64,000 bases of DNA, taken from contig CM046873.1 in assembly GCA_025617745.1 (NCBI GenBank), forward strand, positions 29,773,410-29,837,409. The letters are read 5' to 3'. The notes below the pieces were generated by a model. That model was not told the origin of the DNA and did not search any database. It worked only from the letters and a program-made list of their open reading frames with translations. Position 1 is the stretch's first letter. Each line of letters opens with the position of its first letter. Below, piece by piece: positions 45,798 to 57,286 of the stretch. Source of the stretch: Heliocidaris erythrogramma. Its lineage: Eukaryota > Echinodermata > Echinoidea > Camarodonta > Echinometridae. The position numbers and the translations under genes were made by a program.

Positions 45798-47792
45798 TAG
45801 CTCACCTGAGCCTAAGGCTCGAGTGAGCTATTGCGATGGAAATTTGTCCGTCGTCCGTCGTCCGTCATCCGCTAACTTTTTACATTTTCATCTTCTTCTC
45901 CAAAACCCATGATCGGAATTCAACCAAACTTGGTAGGAATCATCCTTAGGGGTAGGGGACCCAAATTTGCTAAAATGGTACCTGTGGCCCCCAGGGGGGC
46001 CCAGGGGGAGGGCCCCCAATTGTAAAAGCTATGTAAATTTCAAACATCTTCTTCTCCAGAACCAGGCATAGCTCAGACTTGGTATTGTGTATGGAGATAC
46101 CTCTATAGATGAAGAATGAATGTTGTTCATGAAATTTCTCTGAGTGGCCCTATAGGGGCCCTGTGGGGGTAACATACTGGAAGGGGTGGGGGCGCTGCCA
46201 GGCAAAATTGTACATTCTGATCTTATTCTCCAAAACACATGATCGGAATTCAACCAAACTTGGTAGGAATCATCCTTAGGGGTAGGGGACCCAAAGTTGC
46301 TAAAATGGTACATGTGGCCCCCAGGGAGAGGGCCCCCAATTGTAAAAGCTATGTAAATTTCAAACATCTTCTTCTCCAAAACCAGGCATAGCTCAGACTT
46401 GGTATTGTGTATGGAGATACCTCTATAGATGAAGAATGAATGTTGTTCATGAAATTTCTCTGAGTGGCCCTATAGGGGCCCTGTGGGGGTAACATACTGG
46501 AGGGGGGGGGGGCGCTGCCAGGCAAAATGTACATTCTGATCTTCTCCAAAACACATGATCGGAATTCAACCAAATTTGGTAGGAATCATCCTTAGGGGTA
46601 GGGGACCCAAAGTTGCTAAAATGGTACATGTGGCCCCCAGGGGGGCCCAGGGGGAGGGACCCCAATTGTAAAAGCTATGTAAATTTCAAACATCTTCTTC
46701 TCCAGAACCAGGCATAGCTCATACTTGGTATTGTGTATGGAGATACCTCTATAGATGAGGAATGAATGTTGTTCATGAAATTTCTCTGAGTGGCCCTATA
46801 GGGGTCCTGTGGGGGTAACATACTGGAGGGGGGGGGGGGGGGGGGGGGGGCGCTGCCAGGCAAAATGTACATTCTGATCTTCTCCAAAACACATAATCGG
46901 AATTCAACCAAACTTGGTAGGAATCATCCTTAGGGGTAGGGGATCCAAAGTTGCTAAAATGGTACATGTGGCCCCCAGGGGGGCCCAGGGGGCCCAAGGG
47001 GAGGGCCCCAAGTGTAAAAGCTATGTAAATTTCAAACATCTTCTTCCCCAGAACCAGGAATAGCTCAGACTTGGTATTGTGTATGGAGATACCTCTATAG
47101 ACGAAAAATGAAAGTTGTTCATGAATGTTGTTCATGAAATTTCTCTGAGTGGCCCTATAGGGGTCCTGTGGGGGTAACATACTGGAGGGGGGGGGGGGGG
47201 GGGCGCTGCCAGGCAAAATGTACATTCTGATCTTCTCCAAAACACATAATCGGAATTCAACCAAACTTGGTAGGAATCATCCTTAGGGGTAGGGGATCCA
47301 AAGTTGCTAAAATGGTACATGTGGCCCCCAGGGGGGCCCAGGGGGCCCAAGGGGAGGGCCCCAAGTGTAAAAGCTATGTAAATTTCAAACATCTTCTTCC
47401 CCAGAACCAGGAATAGCTCAGACTTGGTATTGTGTATGGAGATACCTCTATAGACGAAAAATGAAAGTTGTTCATGAATTTTTTCTGGGTGGCCCTATAG
47501 GGGGTCTGTGGGGGTAACATACTGGAGGGGGGGGGGGTGGGGCAAGTTGTCTGCCATCCATAAACTTTTTAAATTTTCAGCTTCTTCTCCAAAACCTGTG
47601 ACTGGAATTTAACCATACTTGGTAGGAAGCTCAGACTGGGGGGGGGGGGATTATGTTAATTTCTAACATCATCTCATGTACATCCTCCTAGTTGTTTCAA
47701 TTTCTAACATATCTCCTGGTGCTGGAGAGAACATGCACCAGATGTGAATTGATCCACCTCAGGTGAGCATCGTGCCCCCTGGGGCTCTTGTT
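45798..47792. mobile_element. AGCTCACCTGAG element containing a tandem array of about 340 bp
   Basis: Starts TAGCTCACCTGAGCCTAAGG and ends CAGGTGAGCATCGTGCCCCC then CTCTTGTTA, an end pair common in marine invertebrate repeats. Inside, units begin with CGGAATTCAACCAAACTTGG at about 45914, 46244, 46560, 46897 and 47252, with a degenerate sixth near 47603; spacing is 316-355 bp. G tracts of variable length separate units. Frames with FMNNIH and YTIPSLSYAWFW repeat because the DNA repeats. Confidence 0.85.
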
Positions 47793-48211
47793 ACAAGCCA
47801 GGCTCACGATTCTCCTTTCATTGTATTTCTTTTTTTTTTATTATTCATGCCCCTTCACTATATGAGTGTCAAGATAAAATCCAGCAGATTTTCAGTGTCT
47901 CTAATAGATATTAAGAAACAGATGAATACGATGATGTGCTTATTGTTTACAGTCAGAATTCACTGCTCCCGGATCATCTCAATTAAAGTTGGTCCTTACC
48001 ATCCATGGAATATCATTTGACAATGTTTGTAATTTCTATAATTTAGTAACCTACATGCATGGGAAAAAATCATTAATATCCATGACTATGCTGTTTGTTT
48101 TACATGTATAATAATCAAAGATAGATGTATCTGCAACTGTGCAAATAACTTTGGCATAAAACTGGACATTGGCACATGCAGCAAAGGCATCAAAAGCATA
48201 ATCATCATAGC
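47793..48211. other. Intronic sequence, no gene seen
   Basis: AT-rich, no feature recognised. Confidence 0.5.
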
Positions 48212-48325
48212 ATTGGCGGATCCGGGGGGGGGGGGGGGGGGAACTTCCAGCCCGTGCTTGTCAGAGAATTATGCAGGGAAATTGGATCCCTATAGACCCC
48301 CCCCCCACAACTGGGCGAATTTTTT
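48212..48325. mobile_element. hAT-like end with G, C and T tracts
   Basis: TTGGCGGATCC followed by about 18 G, then a C tract at 48297-48306 and a T tract. It looks like a decayed GGCGGATCC element. Confidence 0.45.
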
Positions 48326-48959
48326 TTTTTTTTTTTTTGCCGAATTAGAATTTTAATGATTTTGAATGATTAAGTTGTAGTCCTCTCCGAAAGCTACCTT
48401 TTGTTTCCAATTTGGCAGTCGTGACTTGTGACACTTCGTTGGACTTGATGTTTTTTAATGTTCCTATTTAGAGTGACAACCTTCAACAAACGCAGATGTC
48501 TGGATCATAACAGTGATCTTTAAAGACAAAGAATTTTCTTGAGGGCAATATATTGCAACGTACTGAAATGAGCACATCTCATATCGAACTCTTACAAGCA
48601 TGAAGTCTTGCATCAGGATATGAATACAATAACATAAATTTCCACTTTCATTTGCCAGAACCATGAGAATCATTTCAATGATCAAAGTTGTTTGAAATGC
48701 TAAGTAAATGAAGTGCAGTAAAATTATCAAAATGAGCAACAAGAGTGGATGATGACTGCATTTTCTATAATAACAAATAAGCATAAAAATGCCCAAAGCA
48801 ACATTTGATAACACTGGCAATAATATATTTCATGTATTTCGAGAGAAACTTCCCTATCCTTTTGTCTTGGTTCATTTGGATACTAGCATTAACAAAATCT
48901 AGCAATTTCAGTAAGATTTCGTATAACCCTAGTGTTGATCAAACAATTTGTACTGAATG

Positions 48960-49090
48960 AATGCCGTTGACGCGACGAGCTTCATGAATCCGGAGCTGGA
49001 GAGCGAAGGACTAACCAACATGGCGGATATCACGTGATCACGTACGAACAATGCCTACAATTTCGCACCCGCACGAGCCTTCTACGTCTT
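48960..49090. promoter_or_regulatory. Promoter- or enhancer-like island inside intron 1
   Basis: AACATGGCGGAT (YY1-like) at about 49018, followed by ATCACGTGATCACGTACG, which contains an E-box CACGTG (49031-49036) and the palindrome GTGATCAC. CpG density is higher than in flanking DNA and no repeat family was recognised. Function is inference. Confidence 0.35.
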
Positions 49091-49539
49091 TAGGAGTTCT
49101 GTGGTTGATACCACATGGGCACTCAAACAATGGCAAGTACATGTACATGTAAAGACACGGGAAAGACGCAAAGAGCAAAATTGCTATTTTTGTCTGTGCA
49201 TATCTGACAGGCTTTTTACACTTGTAAAATTTGCTTAGTCCCATACTATTGGTGGGGCAAAACAAGGACTTAATTAGCCTCACTGATAGTATAGGAGTAT
49301 AAACCCTACTTTCTGTTATTGCATTTTACCAAAGTGGGTTAACTCCACAATAGTACGGGATTAGTTTTAGCCCTGTGAAAAAGAAGAGTTAGCGCTCTGG
49401 CTCGGGAGATAGTACGGGACTAGATATGCAAATGAGAACAGAAAAAAAATAGTCTGGGGATAAGGATATAGTACGGTGTTAAGGATTGTACGGGTTAAAA
49501 AATTAAGTGAAAAAAGCCTATATGAAATTACAATCAGAC

Positions 49540-49730
49540 TGGTCCAAATAAATTTTTCATATTATCTTGCTTAAAAGTGTTAATAGAGTTAAATACTAAT
49601 TCTACATCGTAATATTTTGGTTCTGCCTCTGGAATATAATTGTGATTTTCAATAATTTTGTCATTTGCATCTTTCCTGCGTTTCCTGCATTTTTACGTGC
49701 TATCACATTTCGCTCAGCTACCTAATTCAC
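49540..49730. mobile_element. GAGCC-family internal fragment
   Basis: TACTAATTCTACATCGTAAT and TTTTGTCATTTGCATCTTTC match the interior of 8899-9325. Confidence 0.55.
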
Positions 49731-50306
49731 TTTCTGCTATCTGTCTGCATGCATGTTCCGTCCTCATACTGGCATATAATTGGTTTGCACTTAATTGGGA
49801 AAATACATGATTCATGACAATTAAGAAGAGTTTTGCCTGATATATCACGTGAACATGCACATGACATCCCTCAAGCCGTCCATTTCCATGACAACAACAG
49901 TACCTCAACCCCCATTAGCGTATATTCTTGGTTTATATACAGTCAATTAATCTTTTATACTCTTCACAAGATTATCAATTTGCTTTTGGCACAGTATGGA
50001 TCACTGCTCAATAATACATACATGTACATAAAGTTTGTCAAGTGCCGCTGTGTTGTACATGTAGTTTCTATAGCTGTATGCTACGTTGTAACTGTAAAAT
50101 GCTGCAGAAAAAAAGAATTTTAACTTCATTACTGCAAGATAAAAGGTCACTTCAGTGTAAGATTGTGATCTGTAATGCAATAATGGTAATATGATTTAAT
50201 CTGTAGTTGGACCTCTTATATCCTACCGATAAGGAACACGTTTTATCATGACAAATAAAACATATATAGGTCAAATAAGCTGACCAAAGTATAAAAGTAG
50301 GCCTGC

Positions 50307-50726
50307 TTAACCCTTTAAAGACAATTGACCACATTTTGTGGTTTGGCTCATAACTTTTGATTCAGAGCTCTAAAATATATACCAGATGCATGAGTGGAAA
50401 GAGCAAAAATTTCTGCATATACTATGTCTATTTTTGTTGCAAGACCATATAGCGCTTGATGCCACAAATTTTTAAAACAAGAATAAGCTTTAAAATCCTT
50501 AAATTGGCAACGCATTGAGAGGTTCAACATCATTGTTTTTTTTAAGAAAAGTGGAAATTTGTTCAACTTGTCGAAAAAAAAATGTGTAGCCCTGTATATT
50601 GTTTTCAAAGAAATTACACCTTACTAGAACCATATAGCACTAAAAGAAAAAATATTAGTGTTGCCAATTTGAAGAATGAAATGTGATCAATTTAGCTGTT
50701 AAATAATTCCTTCCTGAAAGGGTTAA
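50307..50726. mobile_element. piggyBac-like MITE, copy 5
   Basis: TTAA-CCCTTTAAAGACAAT at the left, TCCTTCCTGAAAGGG-TTAA at the right. Orientation opposite to copies 2-4. Confidence 0.88.
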
Positions 50727-51952
50727 TCCCAGAGAGGTACAGGTACATGGAGTATCCTTTGAGTGATATTATTGAATTATCTTTTGACATATATATATTG
50801 TAGAATGCTATGAATCATATACACATAGCAGAAGGATGAAAAGTGGCTATATCATTTTCAGTTCACTGGGTCATTCATGAATCAGAATATTTGTATGAAG
50901 AATTTGAAAACAAGTATTAAAATCCTCAATCACATTTTACGTACTACTCTTTAATTATATTTGTTGCATTATTGTTGTTTTTGTTGTTTTTATCTCTATA
51001 AATACAGGTTTAATTAATTAATTAATGTATATTTTCATGTCTCATAACCCATGAGTACAGGAAAAATATAATAAATGCCAACATAAGGACAGTGCAGTGC
51101 ATGTACGATAATTCCATTAGGAGAAATAAATGATATCTATTAATTTCCATAATGGACTGTCTAGTTTCATAATTTGTCGATTTAGTGATAAATTTGTTAT
51201 GGAGGAATTTAATTTGATCCTGATAATTTCATCTTATTGTTTTTACATTACAGTGTATGCTGTCCATTTTTTCATTTAGACAGGGAGCATTAGGAAAAAA
51301 GTACAGCCATTAAAGTGGAACTCTAAATAATAACCAAAGTGATTTTTCTTGCGGTAATCGATATAGCAAAATGTCATACAAAACATTGGATAGCAAAACT
51401 GATATTGGCGTATCTTTTCAAAACAAACACTTCATTGATAGAATCAGAATCGACTCTTCATGTGACCATCTTATAGTTTATACACACGCTCACTTTTCTC
51501 ATACATGTAAATAAGTTTTTTTATCAATATCTCATGTTTAAGCTCATTTGGCTAAATGGATTTTGCATCCTTGTTGATGTTGAAGCATTTCTACTTTATA
51601 GTAAACAAATTTTCCTCTTGTATGTTTAAAGAGGGTTTCCAGTGTAAATTTCTGATTTAATCTACTCTTTAAAAAATCCTGACAATTGCAGTCCTTGCAC
51701 ATAAATCAAACCACCGCCCGTCACCAAAGATGCTAAATTGGCAATCACGCCTGGGTCTTGGGGAATTCATTACTGGCGCTCCATTTATAAAAACTCAATT
51801 ATTGATCTTCCCACACGCCTCATGGGGACGGCACAAATTGGTCAAATTTTTGACATAATGAGGACGGTCACTGAGCTTCAGGTTTGGCGCAACTAAGTGC
51901 AATGTGTCCCTTCTGACAAGCAGGGTACGCCTTTTACCCATTTATTTCATCC
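50727..51952. other. Intronic sequence, no gene seen
   Basis: 51690-51900 is a GC-richer, apparently unique stretch (ACCGCCCGTCACCAAAGATG; CCCACACGCCTCATGGGGAC) that could be a conserved non-coding element. No splice-supported exon. Confidence 0.4.
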
Positions 51953-52032
51953 TTAACCCGTTAACTACTGAATTCTTTAACTCTCACAGGCTTAATACAG
52001 GATCCACCCGGTTCCCGTAGTCTATGGGTTAA
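51953..52032. mobile_element. 80-bp TTAA micro-element, copy 5
   Basis: TTAA-CCCGTTAACTACTGA at the left, GTAGTCTATGGG-TTAA at the right. Confidence 0.85.
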
Positions 52033-52140
52033 ATGAAAATAAAAATCTCTTGATATGACTACTGGCTAATGTTAGTGATATTGAAAGAACCTCAAGTCAA
52101 TGGTATTATAAAGATATGTTTCATTTTTGGATGAAATAAA

Positions 52141-52400
52141 TAATAATAATAATATTGGATATTTATATAGCGCTCATATCCACCACGAATGGAGCTCAAG
52201 GCACTCCAATATTACCCCGGCTCTATAGCTAGGCTACCGATTTCGGTGCTCACAGAATTTAAGGAATTAATTCCTGTCGGTACCCATTTAACACCTGGGT
52301 GGAGAGTGGGAAATGTAGGTTAATGTCTTGCCAAAGAACAAATGAATAGAAGTCATAATGTCGAAATAGGACATCGTACTGAATCACCCTTTTGAGTATT
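52141..52400 (-). repeat. SINE in minus orientation with (TAA)n edge
   Basis: TAATAATAATAATATTGG is followed by TTTATATAGCGCTCATATCC, then GGAGCTCAAGGCACTCCAAT and CCGATTTCGGTGCTCACAGA. This looks like the reverse complement of a tailed SINE; the tRNA-like head is truncated. Confidence 0.55.
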
Positions 52401-52944
52401 AAACTCAGCAGTGTGAAGAGTTAAAGACAAGACAGGATGTATTTTGCTATGTCATCTTCATTATTTAGATGGTGAATGAAATTACGTTATAGACCTACAT
52501 CATACTCATGAAAGGAAAAAGCGACAGAAAAAAAAAGGCATGGCACAACGTACTAAATTTTCATTCTTCAGCTTCAGGCTTACTATCTGAAAAACACAAT
52601 GCTGCTCTCGAAAACAATGGAAGTTTGGATAATGTTTGCCTGACCTATCAAACTGTAATACTATGCATTTAATCTATATTTTGATAGTTGAAATTATAAA
52701 TTGCATCTATAGCAAGTGAATACAATGACCAATTAATCACTGGTCTAGACCCCACAGTGAAAAAGCATTCAGTAATTTAAACTGTCTCTTTATGTCTCTA
52801 TCATAGTATAAAGTCTATTTATTCATTTATTTTTTCCAATAAAAAGTTGAGCAGTATAATTTTCACTTTGGTAATTACAATGGTTAACATGGTTAACACA
52901 TAATTCTTCATAACTCATTGAATGCTGAGCCAGCGATAACTTAC

Positions 52945-53093
52945 ATGCAGTCCGGAGTACATGGAAAAATGTTTGTCATACCAAAATTGAATCATATCCA
53001 CATGGTTATAAACTTCATATGCTTGGAGTTTAATCAGAATTCTGGAGTAGATCTCTCCCCAAGCATCCTGCATGAGAGTGAAGTGCTCAGCTG
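52945..53093 (-). CDS. Exon-like open block with consensus splice sites, unidentified protein
   Basis: This 149-bp block starts after TATTTCAG and ends at CAT followed by GTAAGT. The open frame has two leading bases, then 49 codons including A-E-H-F-T-L-M-Q-D-A-W, then I-Y-S-R-I-L, and ending F-S-M-Y-S-G-L-H. The composition (Trp, Tyr, His, Asp, no low complexity) looks protein-like and it matches none of the repeats here. It needs a phase-1 upstream exon and leaves phase 0. Spliced after DAGL exon 1 it would hit TGA within three codons, so it is not an in-frame DAGL exon. It may belong to a gene nested in intron 1, or be a relic or chance block. I do not recognise the family. A weak candidate next exon (52584-52652, phase 0) lies downstream, with a poor acceptor. 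Confidence 0.45.
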
Positions 53094-53637
53094 CTGAAAT
53101 ACAAACCTTCATTGCTTTACCTCAGATCAAATTAAACCTCCTTGTTGAGTGTACAAAGGGCAAATACCAATCATATTGAGTAGCAAGCCAGTTGAATAAC
53201 TGCCTGTGGTACACTTGCAACCATAATGTTGGCCAATGTACTGACAGTATATATTATGAAGAGACCCAGAGTCATGAGAATGTTACTAAATGTACAGTAG
53301 TGGATATACATGTATACTCTTTTAGGAGTCATTAAAAACGGATCCAGTGTACAAACCCCTCTTTTCACGGGAGCTCTATGCATCATTTTCTCACAGCAAA
53401 TTTTATGTTTTTTTCTGGGGTTTTTTCCAGAGCTCTTTTTCACTTTACCAGCTCAGCTAGCTCTTTTGGGAGCTTTCCAGATCTTCATGCAAATTGCTCA
53501 TTGCTCCTGTGTACTTTTTTTTTCTTCAAAGGGATCATTTCATATTGGATTGGAAATCCACACTGAAAATGGTGGACTCCACTCTCAACAGCGTACAGCT
53601 GTAATTCAAACCACTGTTCTGTTCTGGAGAGTCATAA

Positions 53638-53844
53638 TACAGTGAAACCTGTACATAAAGACTGTTCAAGGGAGACAAGAAAAGCCCTCTTTATGAGCAG
53701 GTGGTCTTTATGTACAGGTTCCTTTAATACATCAATACCCTGAATGCATGATTCAATGAGAAACATTTTTCAAGGGAAGCATTGTGGTCTTTATAGACAG
53801 GTGGTCTTTCTGTACAGGTGGTCAATAAAGCAGGTTGGACTGTA
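53638..53844. mobile_element. TA-flanked mini-element, CAGTGAAACCTG ends, copy 2
   Basis: TA-CAGTGAAACCTGTACATAA at the left, AAGCAGGTTGGACTG-TA at the right. Confidence 0.8.
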
Positions 53845-53872
53845 TATACCACTCTCTCTAACAATACAAGAA

Positions 53873-54102
53873 TGAAAAATCCACTCTTGTAGGAGTCATA
53901 TAAGGGCTCACTTCATACTGGAGTGGAAATCCATGCTTAAAATAGTGGAATCCACTCTCAAAATAGTAATTAACATCACTATTTTTGAGTGGATTCCACT
54001 AGAATTTTGGAGTGGATTAAACTCCAAAAATGAAAACAAAAAAAAACAAAAAACAAAAAACATAGTGTTTCCTAATATGACTCCTATAAAAGAGTGGATT
54101 TT
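53873..54102. mobile_element. Foldback element, AAAATCCACTC ends
   Basis: AAAATCCACTCTTGTAGGAG against CTCCTATAAAAGAGTGGATT, with inner GTGGAATCCACTCTCAAAAT against TTTTTGAGTGGATTCCAC. Confidence 0.75.
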
Positions 54103-54302
54103 CAGTCTTCTGCATTATGGAGCTCTTTCTATGGAGAGAAAACAAGTATTCCTCATGAGCAACATTTATATTTGCTCAACTTTATTCCAGAGCTTATCCT
54201 GATATTCCCACGAATGTTTTTCAGCTTTCAAGAGCGACATGACTACAAAATTCACTCCCCTCCAGTGTTTTCTTATTCGCTAATCCGTGTGCAAAAGATC
54301 GT

Positions 54303-54383
54303 TTAACCTATTGACTACTGACCCCTCTCATTCCCATAGACTTAATACAGGAACCACCTGGTTCCCCGTAAGCAATGGGTTAA
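54303..54383. mobile_element. 80-bp TTAA micro-element, copy 6
   Basis: TTAA-CCTATTGACTACTGA at the left, CCCCGTAAGCAATGGG-TTAA at the right. Confidence 0.78.
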
Positions 54384-54402
54384 AGAGCATGAGTTTAAAG
54401 GG

Positions 54403-54600
54403 AAAGTCCACCCTGATACTAACTTGATTTGAATAAAAGAAGAAAAATAAGAGAAGCAGATTAGTGAAAGTTTGAGCAAAATCTGATAAGAAATAAGAAG
54501 GTTTAAAATTTTTTAAGTTGTAATCAATCAAACACAAATTGGCAACTCTGTGACTTATCTTGCGAGCTCCTCTTCCATTTGCTCAGTACAGAAAATTTTA
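54403..54600. mobile_element. Half-copy of the large foldback family
   Basis: AAAGGGAAAGTCCACCCTGA start, ATTAGTGAAAGTTTGAGCAA and GGCAACTCTGTGACTTATCT; shares its layout with 14020-14260. Confidence 0.6.
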
Positions 54601-55167
54601 ATTTCCTTAGTTTTTGATTTAGGAATATTTGTTTCATACAGGTTTTGTGTATATCAGCAATGATTATATCTAAGGAGCATGTACGATTTAATAATTTCTT
54701 CAGAGAAAATTGAAATTAACCCCTTCCATGCCACCAGACTTTTGAGCAAATGTCAAAAATGAATTTTCAAGAGTTAAATATCAACTTCCAAAGAGTATAT
54801 TCTCGAGCAAACTGGGCAAAGTTATATTGCATAAGAATAAACATTATACTGATGGCACAGGTTTCTGTACGAGGAAACATTTTCAAGCCATTCTGAGCCT
54901 AAACAAAATGTTCAACACTCAAAAAGTAGGGTATTTATAGAGATTGATCTAAAAAACACTTGAAAAAGCACATTTAACAAGTTTCAGGGAAACAATTATT
55001 GTGTAGTATTATAAAAGAGATATTTGCCTCCCTTGAATAATTCCTTTGTTTTCTCAGTGTGCTTTTGCAGATCTATGCACTTGGAGAAAAATAAAACCAG
55101 TCCTACCTTTCAAATCTTAGCAAGCCAGAAAAACAGATATAAAAAGAGAAAATGTTTGATTTGCATG

Positions 55168-55344
55168 TAAAGTGAAACCTGCACATAACTACCACTCAAA
55201 TAAGACAAGAAAAGCGGTCTTTATGAGCAGGCGGTCTTCATGTACAGGTTCCTTTAATACACGTTTCAATGAGAAACACTTTTCAAGGGAAACAAAAATT
55301 GTGGCCTTTATATACAGGTGATCGCTACAGCAGGTTTCACTGTA
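55168..55344. mobile_element. TA-flanked mini-element, copy 3
   Basis: TA-AAGTGAAACCTGCACATAA at the left, CAGCAGGTTTCACTG-TA at the right. Confidence 0.78.
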
Positions 55345-55358
55345 CATGTATATATATA

Positions 55359-55554
55359 TACAGTGAAACCTGTCTATAAAGACCAATCAAGGGAGACAAG
55401 AAAAAAACAGTCTTTATGAGCAGGTGGTCTTTATGTACATGCTCCTTTAATACATATTTCAATGAGAAACACTTTTCAAGGGAAACAAAATTTGTGGTCT
55501 TTATAGACAGGTGGTCTTTCTATACAGGTGGTCACTAAAGCAGGTTTGATTGTA
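55359..55554. mobile_element. TA-flanked mini-element, copy 4
   Basis: TA-CAGTGAAACCTGTCTATAA at the left, AAGCAGGTTTGATTG-TA at the right. Only a TATATA stretch separates it from copy 3, in the same orientation. Confidence 0.82.
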
Positions 55555-56337
55555 TATATATATATATAGGCTCTGTCTGATAAACAGGAGATTTCATTTC
55601 AAGAGAGAGTCATGGCTTAAAAATTAATTTCTGTCAAAGTCTAAACTTCGGGCATAATTCTATCTTCAGAAATTTATTTGAAGTCCATCCAATAACCGTA
55701 GCGAAGCGGAATCAGCAATCTCTCAATTTATAGCGAACAGCTTGATTCATTGATTACCTTGTAATGCAGTCCAGGAGGGGAGGAACAAAGAAAGAAAATC
55801 AATAGAGGACTCAGATAGTGACTCACACTAACACATGTTACCAGTGCTGTGATGTGTAAAGATTAGACTGAGGGAGTTCAATTGGTATATGAATTAATTA
55901 GTAGAATGCAATATTCATGTCTGAATATATGTACACCAACACTCAGAGAAAAAAAATAACTTAAGTGTAGGCTGTATATTTATATCTGACTTCACATGAC
56001 AATTGCAAGGAAATTTTATCATTCTCACGTGGAGAAGGTTTACGGTTCACCATGTGTGTGGTAGGAGGAAAGGGAAAGGAAATTAGAAATGGATAGACGA
56101 GAAAGGATGATTTTATCATTCTCATCGTGAAGGGGCGGAATGATTTCAGCTGCCAGTAAAAAGCATTTGTGTTACTTTTCTGTATGAAATGAAAATTGGG
56201 GATGGTGATGATCTGTAATCCTCTGTATGTTCAGGTTTCTATCAATTCAATTTTAATTATAAAAAAGTTTAAAATCTTGTTAATATGATTATATCATATT
56301 ATATTCATTATAACCATCATATGTTATCATCACCAAC
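55555..56337. other. Intronic sequence, no gene seen
   Basis: No exon or repeat family recognised. Confidence 0.5.
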
Positions 56338-56660
56338 ATCATTGTCATCATCATCTTCGCACTTTCATCTCTATTATCATCATCGTCATCACCACCACAG
56401 CCATCACCATCACCATCATCATCACCACCACCACCAACATCATGACTATCACCACCATCAGCATTGTCACCACCACCATCATTACTACCATCACCATCAC
56501 CACCACTACTACTACCACCACCACCACCACCACCACTACTACCATCATCACTACCATCACCACCACTACCACCATCATCACCACCACCATCACCATCACC
56601 ATCATCACCACCACCATCACCATCACCATCACTACCAACCACCACCACCACCACCACCTG
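56338..56660. repeat. (CAC/CAT)n triplet array
   Basis: About 320 bp of CACCAT, CACCAC and CATCAT triplets on the plus strand (GTG/ATG on the lipase strand). The His-, Thr- and Pro-rich plus frames and Val/Gly/Asp minus frames are artefacts of the repeat. Confidence 0.95.
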
Positions 56661-57286
56661 TGTCTCCACCTCCTTCACTAGGCACTAGTACTGGGCAGTG
56701 GGCACTATCTTATTAATATTATCATCATTCATGAAAACTTTGTATTGACATCTTCCTGATACAACGGCACTGTCAAACCCATTCCAACACATCTCAGATA
56801 ACCTTATACTGTACATTATAAACTTATATTGTAAGTGGCCATGGCCTACAATGTATAAAGTATAGGCTGTCGGCTAACTATACTCCTACACGTAGTTCTA
56901 GATCTGACCTAAGTTAATCATCTGTTATTGACATCAGGAGAAAAGTTCTAAAGTTCAACTGATTTAAATGTACTCTCCTTGAATCATCCATGCAGGGAAG
57001 TGTAACGAGATACACTCCCCTGATCCATGGAGTCTGATGGAGGAATTCATTCAGAGTGCAAGACAGTTGGTTGAGTCAGTGTTTCAGCCTAAAAATGCAG
57101 TCCTCCTCCTACTCCTACTAGCTACAAGTGAAACTTGAAACATTTTCCAGAGGACAAGCAAAATTAATGAGGGTCTTTGACTTGGGGTTCCATTACTTTG
57201 GTAATTATGTGAAAATATATCTTCATAATTAAAATAATAATCACTAACATTATAAATTCTATATCCTGGCAAAATAACCATATGAC
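56661..57286. other. Intronic sequence, no gene seen
   Basis: 56990-57090 has an open plus-strand stretch (SPDPWSLMEEF) after CATGCAG, but no donor follows; not called. Confidence 0.4.

Noticed and set aside
46029..47392. Repeated minus-strand frames with FMNNIH and YTIPSLSYAWFW
   Set aside because: They recur only because the DNA unit is tandemly copied. The frame is broken by variable G tracts and matches no family I recognise.
48464..48820. Hydrophobic minus-strand frame of 118 codons with a YVAIYCP stretch recalling GPCR helix 3
   Set aside because: It has no upstream Met in frame before a stop, lacks the helix 1-2 signature residues, and ends before a fourth helix. Probably chance in AT-rich DNA; a profile search would decide.
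56285..56716. His-rich 143-codon reading frame
   Set aside because: It is the translation of a CAC/CAT triplet repeat; the other frames give Thr-, Pro-, Val- and Gly/Asp-rich runs of similar length.
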